A stretch of 37,143 nt of DNA, taken from assembly GCF_000337095.1 (NCBI RefSeq), contig NZ_AOIV01000011.1, forward strand, positions 132,283 to 169,425. Direction: 5' to 3'. Position 1 is the stretch's first letter. Each line of letters starts with the position of its first letter. Of this stretch, positions 8,660-15,927 are shown piece by piece. The position numbers and the translations under genes were made by a program. This stretch comes from Halogeometricum pallidum JCM 14848 (lineage in GTDB: Archaea; Halobacteriota; Halobacteria; Halobacteriales; Haloferacaceae). A model generated the notes under the pieces. The model was not told the origin of the DNA and searched no databases. It worked only from the letters and a program-made list of their open reading frames with translations.

Positions 8660-9310
8660 TTATCTATCAATCATGTTGTTTACTACTAGTTCGAGCGAGA
8701 CTTGTCCCCCCTCCGCGACGGTTACTTCGGTCGGGTCAGACGCGTCGTCGAGGGTTGGATGCGTCGCCGTCGCGACGAGTGGGTCGCCGCCTGGTGCGAC
8801 GATTCGACGCCCGTCGTGTTCGACGACATCGTTCGGACCGAGGTCGGGGAGAGCGACGACGAACTCACCTCTGTCGTCCGCTCGGCCGGCCGAGTCGACG
8901 CCGGAGAGAGTGACGACTGCGTCGGCGAGGGGGTCACCAGTCTCGGTCACCACTCGTCCGCGGACGAGCGTCACCCACGGGTCGAACGGGTACGCTGGTG
9001 ACGGCGTGAGAGGAACTTCGACGACGGGGTGAAGCGGGTCCAGCGCCGCGACCGTGACCGTCTCGGACGCGGGGAGATAACGGTCGTCTCCCGAGATGAC
9101 GACGGTCCGTTGTTCGGGTTTTTCGTTCAGGTCGAAGAACAGATAGTGGCCGCCGACCGAGAAGACGGGCTGAACCCGCGTTTCGGAGAGTTCGACGTCG
9201 ACACGGCCGAGCGGAGGGTTCCCACTGTAGGAGTCTGTCAGACGGACGGCCACCGATAGCTGCACCGTCGACGTGTTCAGGCGTTCGACGAAGCGCTCAT
9301 TCGTCGGCAT
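8660..9310 (-). CDS. eCIS-linked carboxypeptidase-regulatory-like beta-domain protein
   Basis: This is 216 residues from ATG 9310, chosen because it gives a 14-nt overlap with the DUF4255 gene and starts at the beginning of the foldable sequence; upstream codons in the frame look non-coding. Residues 1-120 form a beta-rich domain (FSVGGHYLFFDLNEKPEQRT, DDRYLPASETVTV). Residues 121-216 look like a carboxypeptidase-regulatory/Cna-B-type repeat (LVRGRVVTETGDPLADAVVT, GVDSAGRADDRGEFVVALPD). Such domains are used as surface decorations or adhesive modules. There is no signal peptide or membrane segment, so it probably stays with the cytoplasmically assembled particle, for example as a fibre or cap component. 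The function is unassigned; the context in the operon is secure. Confidence 0.72.
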   Translation of the reverse strand: MPTNERFVERLNTSTVQLSVAVRLTDSYSGNPPLGRVDVELSETRVQPVFSVGGHYLFFDLNEKPEQRTVVISGDDRYLPASETVTVAALDPLHPVVEVPLTPSPAYPFDPWVTLVRGRVVTETGDPLADAVVTLSGVDSAGRADDRGEFVVALPDLGPNDVVEHDGRRIVAPGGDPLVATATHPTLDDASDPTEVTVAEGGQVSLELVVNNMIDR

Positions 9311-9902
9311 CGCGGCCCTCCAAGAGGTGCTTGTCGACCTGTTGGCTGACGACACGCTGTGCCTCGGGTGCCGTCTCGGACTCGACGAAGACGGGACCGA
9401 CGACGCACACGACGGAGGGCTGGAACGGAACGTCGGTGAACGTGTTCCATACCTCGAACGCGTCGTTGGTGGACTGTGAGTCGAACACGACGCGGAGTTC
9501 TCGGTCGTCGGCGAGGGACGCTCGTAAGTTCGACCCCGTAACGACGCTGTTGTCGGCCAATACCTGTACCGCACGTCCGAGCACCCGCTGCTGTTCGAGC
9601 GAACGCGCCGTCTCGTCGCTCCCGCCGTCACTCGGATGCGCCGTCAACAGGTAGTGTAAATCCAGCGCGAGCGAACCCGGTTTCGGACGACTGTCCGCCG
9701 TCCCGGCGTGGTCGCGGTTCCGGAGGTACGGGTTGACCTCGGTCCGATAGAGAAACAGCGTGAGTCGTGGTGTCCCGTCCGTTCCGGTCGCGCCGGGTGA
9801 CGTGAGAGCGACGTCACTCTCGACGACCAAGTCCCGCATCTGGCCCCGGAGGAGTTCGACGAGCGTCTCGCTCGCGTCGGCGACTGCGGTGTACGCGCCC
9901 AC
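9297..9902 (-). CDS. DUF4255 (Pvc16-type) tube-cap protein
   Basis: This 201-residue protein matches the DUF4255/Pvc16 N-terminal family: AVADASETLVELLRGQM at the start, a beta core with TPRLTLFLYRTEVNPYLRN, LALDLHYLLTAHP, EQQRVLGRAVQVLADNSVV and the closing WNTFTDVPFQPSVVCVVGPV. In characterised particles Pvc16/Afp16 caps the distal end of tube and sheath and sets their length. It is the first gene of the visible minus-strand operon and overlaps the next gene by 14 nt. A TATA-like box lies about 70 nt upstream. Here the gene order is cap, decoration protein, sheath, tube. Confidence 0.87.
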   Translation of the reverse strand: MGAYTAVADASETLVELLRGQMRDLVVESDVALTSPGATGTDGTPRLTLFLYRTEVNPYLRNRDHAGTADSRPKPGSLALDLHYLLTAHPSDGGSDETARSLEQQRVLGRAVQVLADNSVVTGSNLRASLADDRELRVVFDSQSTNDAFEVWNTFTDVPFQPSVVCVVGPVFVESETAPEAQRVVSQQVDKHLLEGRDADE

Positions 9903-9970
9903 TGCCTACCACCACCGATCCGACGTAGAGTCTATCCGCCCAATCACGCCTTCCATCTTCGACGGCGACG

Positions 9971-9978
9971 GATATAAG
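9971..9978 (-). promoter_or_regulatory. Putative TATA element of the eCIS operon
   Basis: On the minus strand this reads CTTATATC, 69-76 nt before ATG 9902. It is the only good AT-rich box close to the first gene of the operon and marks where GC content drops into the gene-poor region. Confidence 0.45.
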
Positions 9979-11536
9979 TGTGCCTCGAATGACGGGAGCG
10001 GATCGTGTGAGGAATCGGGAGGGATTACAGAATTACACTTGTAACTGTAACTCTAAACATCCGAAATAATAGTAAATTATCTAACTCATATACGAGCTTG
10101 GCAATAAGTGTCACGGGTTCCGGAACAGGACACGAGACCTGTGGAGAGATGCGAGAGAGATAACATGGATTAGACGATTATTCGGATGGTACTGTCTTGA
10201 TGAGGACGAACAGCTAGTGATCGATGCTGGTCGGAGACCCACTCAAAGAATGTTTGGACACAGCTACGTGAATGTGGCAGCACGAACGGACTGTTCCGCC
10301 GTGTTAGGGGACGCCCGTCGGGGCGTTCGCCGTTCGTCGCCATGCTATCGGGTTGTCGCTCAGGGAAACAGAGCAGTTCTCCGATTGATCGGCGTGGATG
10401 TCTCGGTTCAAGCGATATTTCAGTGGGTTCATCGACTGGCCAACCGCGTTTCGGACTCGCCTTCGTTCACGAGATCAAAGTTCTCGCGTGGCCAACCAGA
10501 GCGCCGCAAAGGACCGTCCGAGCAGATTTGCGAGCGCCACTCCAATCTAACTCGACGACCTACTCGTTCCTCCAAACCGGGTCATCCAGACAGTTCCAGA
10601 TTGGGCTATCTTGCGGATTTTCAGATCTTTTTCGATTCTTACCGCGTGTCAGGGGGCTTCATCGTGTGAGTTCCGACTGCCCGACGCCAACCCATATGCA
10701 TCCTTGAATCCAAGAATCATTGACTCACTGATTCTTGTCCTGCTTTGCGAGTTCGCGAGTCTTCTCTCCAATACGTCGCGGTAGAAGTGGTTGTTCTGGA
10801 TCACGTCAAACACCAGATAGCGAGCGTCTGCTCGACAACCCCGATCCCAGACGCAGTCACTGTAAGCATCCCAGAAACTCTTACTGTGCTGTTTACAGCG
10901 GTAAGAAAGCCGAAGCTCTCGGACAGTAGAGACTGACTTCAGAAGCCGTATCGGGCTCTTAGGGATGTTAAATCGTCTGTTGTGGAAGAACAACTACCAA
11001 CTGCTCAATCTTCTCCTCCGACTAACAGCCACCTCATAGAACACGCGTATCGTCCACAGATATCACTCCACAGACTCATCGACAGCGCACTTCTTACACA
11101 ATTCTCGCCCTTCGTAACTATCTCAAGAGGTGGTGTTTCCACAGTTTCGGAAGTTGGAAATATGTAGTCCGATTTATTCTCAAATCTACCCTATCTGGAT
11201 CTAACTACGAGTGATAAACGCTCTTTGTCTATAGTGTAATCCTATTCTCGAGAGACCGGGGAAAATATCCCGAGTTTGATGGTGTAACCGCTCTGAATGG
11301 GAAACAGGCGAGCGATCACGGCTCAGTCAGGTGGTCTACGCGTACAGGGAACCAATTCGATGCACTCCCCGGCAGTTACCACTGGCGCATCCTCCATCTT
11401 CTCACCGACGGCAGCCTTCAGAAAGAAGTCGGTGAGTCGTCAGATACTGTGCAGAAGTACCGCGAACACGAATGAGGAACGACCGCACGCAAGAGTCCCT
11501 CCGATTCGACCATCTCGCTGCTACGTCGGAGTGAGA
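9979..11536. other. Gene-poor, lower-GC scar
   Basis: About 1.5 kb with no convincing intact gene. Base composition is visibly more AT-rich and three-base periodicity is poor compared with both sides. A relic of an IS6-family transposase lies at 10311-10465. Between about 10649 and 11170 I see open frames on both strands but no family signature. At 11330-11480 a frame ending in QKYREHE vaguely resembles the end of a DNA-binding or recombinase protein but is too short to call. It looks like a decayed insertion landing site separating the injection-system locus from the denitrification island. Confidence 0.7.
10311..10465 (+). pseudogene. IS6-family transposase relic, frameshifted
   Basis: Bases 10311-10373 read TPVGAFAVRRHAIGLSLRET, and from 10373 in another frame AVLRLIGVDVSVQAIFQWVH then RLANRVSDSPS. 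Joined, these match the N-terminal part of haloarchaeal IS6-type transposases (GLSLRET, AVLRLIGVD, QAIFQWVHRLA). The frame changes at about 10371-10375, and the DDE catalytic core that should follow is absent. This is a dead fragment of the insertion sequence. No terminal inverted repeats or target duplications could be recognised. Confidence 0.72.
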
Positions 11537-11548
11537 CGAATATGTTCG
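11537..11548 (+). promoter_or_regulatory. CGAAC-N2-GTTCG-type dyad upstream of CGCGG protein gene
   Basis: CGAATATGTTCG, one mismatch from the dyad found across the island, with 38 nt between its end and ATG 11587. The exact spacing supports both the site and that start codon. Confidence 0.6.
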
Positions 11549-11586
11549 GCACACGGACTACGAGTTGGGACCGAGAACTGTCTGGT

Positions 11587-11892
11587 ATGACCGTTCACTC
11601 TCGCGACTCGGTCGAACCGGTGACTGACCACAGCCACGACAACTCTTGGTCGGCGAATCTGGAGAAACCAGTCCACGCGGACGACCGAGAGTTGGTACTC
11701 CTCCAAGCAGAGACGGCTATCGAGAAAACCGTTCCAGGAAATCACGTCAACCTCGTCACGCACGGAGACCACGGCCACCCGAAGACGTACCTGTTCGGAC
11801 ATCTCGACGCGGCTTACGGCGACGACATCGACGTCGAGTACGTCCGACAATGTGGTTGTGGTGGCCACGTCACCCGCGTCCACGTTCGATAG
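11587..11892 (+). CDS. Small His-rich protein with C-terminal CGCGG motif
   Basis: A 101-residue protein from ATG 11587. An ATG 45 nt upstream is in frame but overlaps the regulatory dyad, so it was not chosen. The sequence is rich in His and Asp (TDHSHDN, NLVTHGDHGHPKTYLFGHLD) and ends with VRQCGCGGHVTRVHVR. The C-x-C plus several His residues suggest a metal-binding site. I do not recognise a named family and assign no function. It stands alone on the plus strand. The upstream dyad at exactly 38 nt places it in the same regulon as the halocyanin, DUF2249 and CIA2-like genes, so a role in denitrification or copper/iron handling is a reasonable inference only. Confidence 0.68.
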   Translation: MTVHSRDSVEPVTDHSHDNSWSANLEKPVHADDRELVLLQAETAIEKTVPGNHVNLVTHGDHGHPKTYLFGHLDAAYGDDIDVEYVRQCGCGGHVTRVHVR

Positions 11893-12166
11893 CAGAACGC
11901 AATCGGTGGCGTTGTCGGCTGAGCGAACTCGCCGATTAACCGACGAAGTGGATTCGTACGGTTGAGAGTCGCCACTACGCGAAACCGCTCGGCGAATGGG
12001 TTTGACGAAACGCAGTGTTCAGACACGAACTCATCGATACAGGGCGCTAATCCGTATACGAGCATTCACGGCCTGACGAGCGTACTACCCCCGACACTCG
12101 GTCGCTCGCGTCCCCCTCGACGACGCTTCCACCGGACCGACGTATCGGAGATGGCTCGGGTCGAAA

Positions 12167-12865
12167 TCAGTCGTCGTTGAGTACCCCCTCCGCGACAGCC
12201 ATATCGTCGACGGTCGGATCCTCCTCGGACTGTCGGAGCACGAACCGCTTGCGTACGAGGTCCGAAGCGTAGATTATCGTCCCTACGATGATCAGCGTAT
12301 CACCGGGAAGGCGGACCCAGAAGAGCGTCTGAACGAGCGGTCGGTTGTAGAAGGCGAGGCTTCTGCCGACGGCGTAGCTCTCGGTGAACACTGCTTCTAG
12401 CTGAAGAAAGTCGACCGGGAGGACGGAAACGAACACCATGAGCGCGAGCCCGATATTCCAACACCAGAAGGCTGCACGGAGCCAGGACCCGTCCCAGCGG
12501 CTCGGTTCGATGGATATCTGTAACATGTAGGTGACCATCCCGAGCGCGAGGAATCCGAACGCGCCGAACATCGCCGCGTGGGCGTGACCAACCGTGAGGT
12601 ACGTCCCGTGTTCGTAGTAGTTGATGAGCGGGAGGTTGATGAAGAACCCGAGCACGCCCGCGCCGACGAAGTTCCAGACGCCGCTGGCGATGATGAACAT
12701 GAACGGCAGCCGATAGGGGAAGCTCCCGCTCTCGTTCATCGTCCGGTACTGACCCAGTGCCTCGTAGAGGAGAAACACCAGTGGAATGAGTTCCAGCGTC
12801 GAGAAGACGCTCCCGATAGGCACCCACATGTCCGGCATTCCGACCCACCAGTAGTGTAGCTCCAT
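12167..12865 (-). pseudogene. norB: Nitric oxide reductase norB remnant: C-terminal part only
   Basis: The 232-residue frame is the C-terminal third of a quinol-type nitric oxide reductase (about 750 residues when complete). It carries HYWWVGMPDMWVPIGSVFST, YRLPFMFIIASGVWNF and FINLPLINYYEHGTYLTVGH, followed by AHAAMFGAFGFLALGM with the haem-ligand histidines. It ends with the usual VLRQSEEDPTVDDMAVAEG. The first residues are MELHYWWVG, where intact enzymes read HHYWWVG; so one His of the Fe(B) HH pair, the third Fe(B) His and all earlier helices are missing. An in-frame stop lies at 12887-12889. Nevertheless ATG 12865 sits exactly 38 nt from the dyad at 12904, so promoter and start appear to be retained with an internal in-frame deletion. 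NO reductase activity is not possible from this frame. Confidence 0.82.
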
Positions 12866-12903
12866 ATCGAATGCTGATCCTCGGATTCATTGAATCTCGT
12901 CTC

Positions 12904-12915
12904 CGAACACGTTCC
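12904..12915 (-). promoter_or_regulatory. Dyad of the norB remnant
   Basis: CGAACACGTTCC on the plus strand, read on the minus strand as GGAACGTGTTCG. The half nearer the norB start is perfect and the distal half has one mismatch. There are 38 nt between the dyad and ATG 12865. Confidence 0.65.
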
Positions 12916-13096
12916 CCGAACTGCCGAATCGGCGATCAACTCGCGGACACGAGAAGGTCGTCCGGTCGGGTGCCCAACGTTTGACTCTGTGAGTACGTCG
13001 TTTGAGCGCGTCGAACCGGACAAAAAACTAACGACTGTTCCAGGACGGGTATACTCGGAGGAGGGTGTACCCGTCACCCTCACGTTGATTCATACG

Positions 13097-13735
13097 ATGG
13101 GCTCCGGAATCCGAGTCGAGGTGGAAATCAGTGACGCGTCGGTCTGTCGTATCGTCGAGGAGTCGCGCGGCCTCTCACCGATCACCTCCGTGACGCGGTC
13201 GGCGACCCCGAACGGGGACGCCGTGACCGTGGAGTTCACCGCCGGCGCGGGCGCCGATATCGGCCGTGGAGACGAGGTATTCAGCTACGACGACCGGTCG
13301 GTGTACCGGTTCAGCGAGGATGCCGACTCGGCGTCGAACTGCGCGTGCACCCTCGTGGAGGGCGAGGGCTGTCCGGTCCACCACCTCCAAGCCGACGGGG
13401 GCGTACTCACCGTCGCGTTCTTCGCCCCCGACATCGACGCCGTCCGGCGGATCGTCACCGAACTCAAGGAGTCGTTCGACGGCGTCTCGCTCCGCCAACT
13501 CACCCGGTCGAAGCGGATCGACGACGGCACCGACCCCGTGTTCGTCGACCGGGCGGAACTCACCGACCGACAGCGGGAGGTGCTCGACACCGCCCACCGG
13601 ATGGGCTATTTCACCCACCCGAAGGGGGCGAACGCGACCGACGTGTCCGAGGCGCTCGGAATCAACTGCTCGACGTTCGCCGAACACCTCTCGGCCGCAC
13701 AGTCGAAGCTCCTCAACGCCGTACTCGAAGCCTGA
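13097..13735 (+). CDS. narO: NarO-like redox-responsive HTH_10 (bat-type) regulator
   Basis: A 212-residue protein from ATG 13097. The frame is open further upstream, but those 69 codons lack family similarity. The N-terminal part carries C17 and then C82-A-C84-TLVEGEG-C92, exactly the CXnCXCX7C cysteine signature described for haloarchaeal NarO/DmsR, presumed to bind an oxygen-labile Fe-S cluster. The C-terminus is a bat-type HTH_10 domain: LTDRQREVLDTAHRMGYFTH, then ATDVSEALGINCSTFAEHLS and AAQSKLLNAVL. In Haloferax volcanii NarO activates denitrification genes anaerobically. Its position inside an island where many starts are preceded by one dyad makes it the best candidate to bind that dyad. 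There is no dyad before its own start, so it may be constitutive. Confidence 0.85.
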   Translation: MGSGIRVEVEISDASVCRIVEESRGLSPITSVTRSATPNGDAVTVEFTAGAGADIGRGDEVFSYDDRSVYRFSEDADSASNCACTLVEGEGCPVHHLQADGGVLTVAFFAPDIDAVRRIVTELKESFDGVSLRQLTRSKRIDDGTDPVFVDRAELTDRQREVLDTAHRMGYFTHPKGANATDVSEALGINCSTFAEHLSAAQSKLLNAVLEA

Positions 13736-13825
13736 ATCGAACCTGCGTCGGAGGTTGTAGCCCACTGACCGAGTTCGATACCTACCCCAAGTGAAGGACG
13801 ATAAAGCGGTGAAAACGACCCGGGA

Positions 13826-14383
13826 TCACTCGACCACGACGACGCCCTTCATCCCCATCGCCTCGTGCGGTTCGCAGACGTACTCGAACGCTCCGCTCCG
13901 CTCGAACGCGTGCTCGAAGGAGTAGCCCTCCTCGGCCGAGAGGTCGCTCTCGAAGCTGCCGCCTTCGGCGACGACGTTGTGACTGCCGCCCCTTCCAGTC
14001 CACTTCCAGACGACGGTCGTCCCGGGGGAGACGCGAACCGCTGGCGGGTCGAACGCGTAGGCGCCGCCGTTGCCCTCGGCGCCGACGTCAACCGTCACTC
14101 GCTCCGCCCCGGTCGCGTCGGCGACGCCGCCGAAGTTACTCACGTCGTCCATCCACTCGCGCACGTTCGACGACGGACCGGCATCGGACGCCGGTCCGTC
14201 GGCCCCCGTCGTTCCGCTCTCGCTCGGGTCGCCCCCGCCGTTCGTCTCGTCCGACCCGCCCTCGGGCCGGTCGGTCGCCTCGGGCGCGCCGCCGGTACAT
14301 CCGGCCGCTCCCCCCGCGACCGCCGCGGCCGTCGCTCGGAGGACCGTGCGCCGCGTCGTCGGGAAGTCGTCCAGTGTCATCAC
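13826..14383 (-). CDS. Halocyanin, Tat lipoprotein blue copper protein
   Basis: A 185-residue small blue copper protein. Residues 9-29 (TTRRTVLRATAAAVAGGAAGC) form a twin-arginine signal with a lipobox, Cys29 being the lipid anchor, so the protein sits on the outer face of the membrane. An acidic, Gly/Ser-rich linker follows to about residue 73. The cupredoxin fold then carries the type 1 copper ligands: His135 (SHNVV), Cys170 and His173 (YVCEPH), and Met178 (MGMKG). It would carry electrons to a copper nitrite reductase, NO reductase or other periplasm-equivalent partner. GTG 14383 lies 38 nt from the dyad at 14422; ATG 14380 lies at 41 nt, and either may start translation. No nirK gene is seen in the window. 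Confidence 0.92.
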   Translation of the reverse strand: MMTLDDFPTTRRTVLRATAAAVAGGAAGCTGGAPEATDRPEGGSDETNGGGDPSESGTTGADGPASDAGPSSNVREWMDDVSNFGGVADATGAERVTVDVGAEGNGGAYAFDPPAVRVSPGTTVVWKWTGRGGSHNVVAEGGSFESDLSAEEGYSFEHAFERSGAFEYVCEPHEAMGMKGVVVVE

Positions 14384-14421
14384 GTTCGACAGTATCCCGC
14401 TCGCCGCCTCGGCGGTTTCCC

Positions 14422-14433
14422 CGAACAGGTTCG
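14422..14433 (-). promoter_or_regulatory. Dyad upstream of halocyanin
   Basis: CGAACAGGTTCG on the plus strand (CGAACCTGTTCG in the gene sense), with both half-sites perfect. There are 38 nt to GTG 14383. The following sequence (GGGGAAACCGCC) contains no proper TATA box. Confidence 0.75.
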
Positions 14434-14459
14434 GCCCGCTCTCTGACCGATGCGCGGAG

Positions 14460-14783
14460 TCATCGCTCGGACTCGAACAGTGCGAGAGCCGTCCGCACCG
14501 CGTCAGGATCGGTCTCCCCGCCCGCGAGCGTCGATTCGGGGGCGGCGAGCACCCCGTCGACGACGGCCGCCGCCATCTCCTCGACGACGCGCCGTTGCTC
14601 GGACGCGAGTCCCCCGCGTGCCTCGAGACGGGAGAGCGCGGTCCGTAGTTCGCGTCGCCTGACGGCCGCGCCGCGGGCGCGAATCAGACGGCGTGCCGCC
14701 TCCGCGTTCGGTTCGTCGGCGTCCGCGTCTCTCTCACCGGCGTCAACGGCGGACTCACGCGCGGATGGTTCGGTATCGGTCAT
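14460..14783 (-). CDS. Orphan glutamyl-tRNA reductase C-terminal-like domain
   Basis: A 107-residue, all-helical protein. After an acidic N-terminus (about 1-27), residues 28-107 follow the pattern of the HemA (GluTR) dimerisation domain: AARRLIRARGAAVRRRELRT, ALSRLEARGGLASEQRRVVE, then MAAAVVDGVLAAPESTL and DAVRTALALFE. The catalytic and NADPH domains of GluTR are absent, so it cannot make glutamate-1-semialdehyde. A role in tuning tetrapyrrole synthesis is possible by hetero-dimerising with HemA, which is inference. It begins 4 nt after the stop of a decayed radical SAM gene of the family linked to haem modification, so the pair may have formed a haem-related operon downstream of the dyad at 15254. 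Confidence 0.6.
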   Translation of the reverse strand: MTDTEPSARESAVDAGERDADADEPNAEAARRLIRARGAAVRRRELRTALSRLEARGGLASEQRRVVEEMAAAVVDGVLAAPESTLAGGETDPDAVRTALALFESER

Positions 14784-14787
14784 CGGC

Positions 14788-15135
14788 TCAGTCGGCGGAG
14801 GACGCGTCCCGCGCGGCTAACGACTGCTCGGGACGCGGACCGTCGTACCCCTCGGGGACGTACTCGGAGAACGGGTCCGACGCGAGCGGATCCCCGGTGT
14901 ACGCGAACGCGCGCGACCGGCTTCCCCCGCGGCGGTTCCGGGACTCGCAGGCGCCGCACTTGCCGCGGAGGGCGTCTCGGTCCCGCAACGAGCGGAACAG
15001 GTCGGCCGGGTAGCGGTCCACGACGCTTCGGTCCCCGACGGGTCCGGCCGTCCCCGGGAGGAAGCCGGACGGGCACACGTCGCCGACGCGGCTGACGAAC
15101 GGTCGCCGGTCGGTGTCGACGGCGCGCGGATTCAT
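14788..15135 (-). pseudogene. Radical SAM/SPASM (TIGR04053-like) gene, internal deletion
   Basis: A 115-codon frame from ATG 15135. Residues 1-13 (MNPRAVDTDRRPF) look like the start of a radical SAM protein of the haem-linked TIGR04053 type. Residue 14 onward jumps to the C-terminal SPASM-like region: DVCPSGFLPGTAGPVGDRS, LFRSLRDRDALRGKCGACES and AYTGDPLASDPF. The radical SAM CxxxCxxC core is missing. At the C-terminus, positions normally read as Cys (in HVCGGSR and DPFCEY) are Arg and Ser here (RRGGSR, DPFSEY), so the auxiliary cluster site is also damaged. The deletion architecture parallels the norB remnant. Its start overlaps the stop of a 27-residue frame (ATGA) that lies at the dyad-determined position. 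Confidence 0.7.
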
Positions 15136-15215
15136 TCGTTCCCTCCCGCACGGTTCGCGTCGCGCGGCGCAATCGCCTCGCGTCCTCTCGGTCGGTCGTG
15201 AACGACGGTCGCCAT
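15132..15215 (-). CDS. 27-residue leader-type reading frame
   Basis: ATG 15215 is exactly 38 nt from the dyad at 15254, mirroring the plus-strand gene on the other side. The frame encodes 27 residues (MATVVHDRPRGREAIAPRDA then NRAGGNE) and stops with a 4-nt ATGA overlap onto the radical SAM remnant. Third-position GC is only moderate. It is either a coupled leader peptide or the start of the original gene put out of frame during decay. No family is recognised. Confidence 0.4.
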   Translation of the reverse strand: MATVVHDRPRGREAIAPRDANRAGGNE

Positions 15216-15253
15216 GGTCGTCGTTCGAGCCGCCGGCGGGGAAAGCGAACCGC

Positions 15254-15265
15254 CGAACGTGTTCG
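15254..15265. promoter_or_regulatory. Bidirectional dyad between radical SAM remnant and DUF2249
   Basis: CGAACGTGTTCG, both half-sites perfect. There are 38 nt to ATG 15304 on the plus strand and 38 nt to ATG 15215 on the minus strand, an exactly symmetric divergent promoter. Confidence 0.82.
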
Positions 15266-15303
15266 GGACAACCGTCTGTAGGCCCGAGGCCCGATTCGAC
15301 GGT

Positions 15304-15582
15304 ATGGACGCGTTGACGAGACTCGTCGAAGAGACGGCCGCACCGACCGACCGACCGCGGGAACGACTGGACGCGCGGGAACTGCCGCCGCCGCAGCCGC
15401 TTCGTAACACGCTCGAACGACTGGCCGAGTTGGACGACGACGTCGTCCTCGTGCAGACGAACGACCGCGCGCCGAAGCATCTGTACCCGAAACTGGATGA
15501 CCGGGGGTACGCGTACGAGACCGTCGACGCCGACGACTTCGTCGCCACGGTCATCTGGCGCGACGACGCGGAGACGGCGTGA
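15304..15582 (+). CDS. DUF2249 protein (copy 1)
   Basis: A 92-residue protein from ATG 15304, set by the 38-nt distance from the dyad and by lack of family similarity upstream. The core matches DUF2249: ELPPPQPLRNTLERLAELDD, VVLVQTNDRAPKHLYPKLDD and RGYAYETVDADDFVATVIWR. The usual pattern is a short alpha/beta fold with a D/N-x-x-P-K-x-L-Y loop, here NDRAPKHLY. The function is unknown. DUF2249 domains recur beside denitrification and hemerythrin-type genes, and in this window a further copy is fused to the Mrp Fe-S carrier. It is divergently transcribed from the radical SAM remnant. Confidence 0.8.
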   Translation: MDALTRLVEETAAPTDRPRERLDARELPPPQPLRNTLERLAELDDDVVLVQTNDRAPKHLYPKLDDRGYAYETVDADDFVATVIWRDDAETA

Positions 15583-15614
15583 CCGGCGCGTCCGGACCCC
15601 GGAGGCGACTCGGC

Positions 15615-15851
15615 CTACGCGCGCGTTATCGACACGCGCCACTCGTCGGGGGCCTCGCGGGTCGCCTCGTAGGCGAACCCCCGGCGTTCGAGGACGCCGT
15701 AGAGCGGTTTCGGCTCGAAGCCGTTGACGAGGACGAGACGCTCGTCCTCGCCGAGGGCGTCGAGCGCGGTCGTAATCTCGCCGAACGGTTCGCCGTCCAT
15801 CGTTCGAACGTCCAGTTCGCGCGTCTCGCCGCCGCTTCGTTCGGACTCCAT
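15615..15851 (-). CDS. DUF2249 protein (copy 2)
   Basis: A 78-residue protein from ATG 15851: ELDVRTMDGEPFGEITTALD, then ALGEDERLVLVNGFEPKPLY and ERRGFAYEATREAPDEWRVS. This is a compact complete DUF2249 domain with the EPKPLY loop. It is convergent with copy 1 (32-bp gap). Upstream, only a degenerate dyad is present (CGAACACCATCG at 15891-15902 in the gene sense) with 39 nt to the ATG, so it may be a weaker member of the regulon. The function is unknown, as for the other copies. Confidence 0.8.
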   Translation of the reverse strand: MESERSGGETRELDVRTMDGEPFGEITTALDALGEDERLVLVNGFEPKPLYGVLERRGFAYEATREAPDEWRVSITRA

Positions 15852-15927
15852 GGACCACGCCTTTCCGCCGGGTTCCCATACCCGTTCTGCCGATGGTGTT
15901 CGCCGTTCCCCCCGCGAACCCGACTGA

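Noticed and set aside
10649..10993. A 114-codon minus-strand frame in the low-GC scar
   Set aside because: No recognisable family, no promoter or partner, and it lies in decayed sequence. It could be a small gene but cannot be supported.
11330..11480. Frame ending TDGSLQKEVGESSDTVQKYREHE, faintly like a recombinase or HTH end
   Set aside because: Too short and lacking catalytic residues; similarity is not strong enough to call an integrase remnant.
12890..13096. N-terminal extension of the NarO-like protein
   Set aside because: The frame is open, but the residues do not resemble the family and include the norB dyad at 12904; the start at 13097 is preferred.
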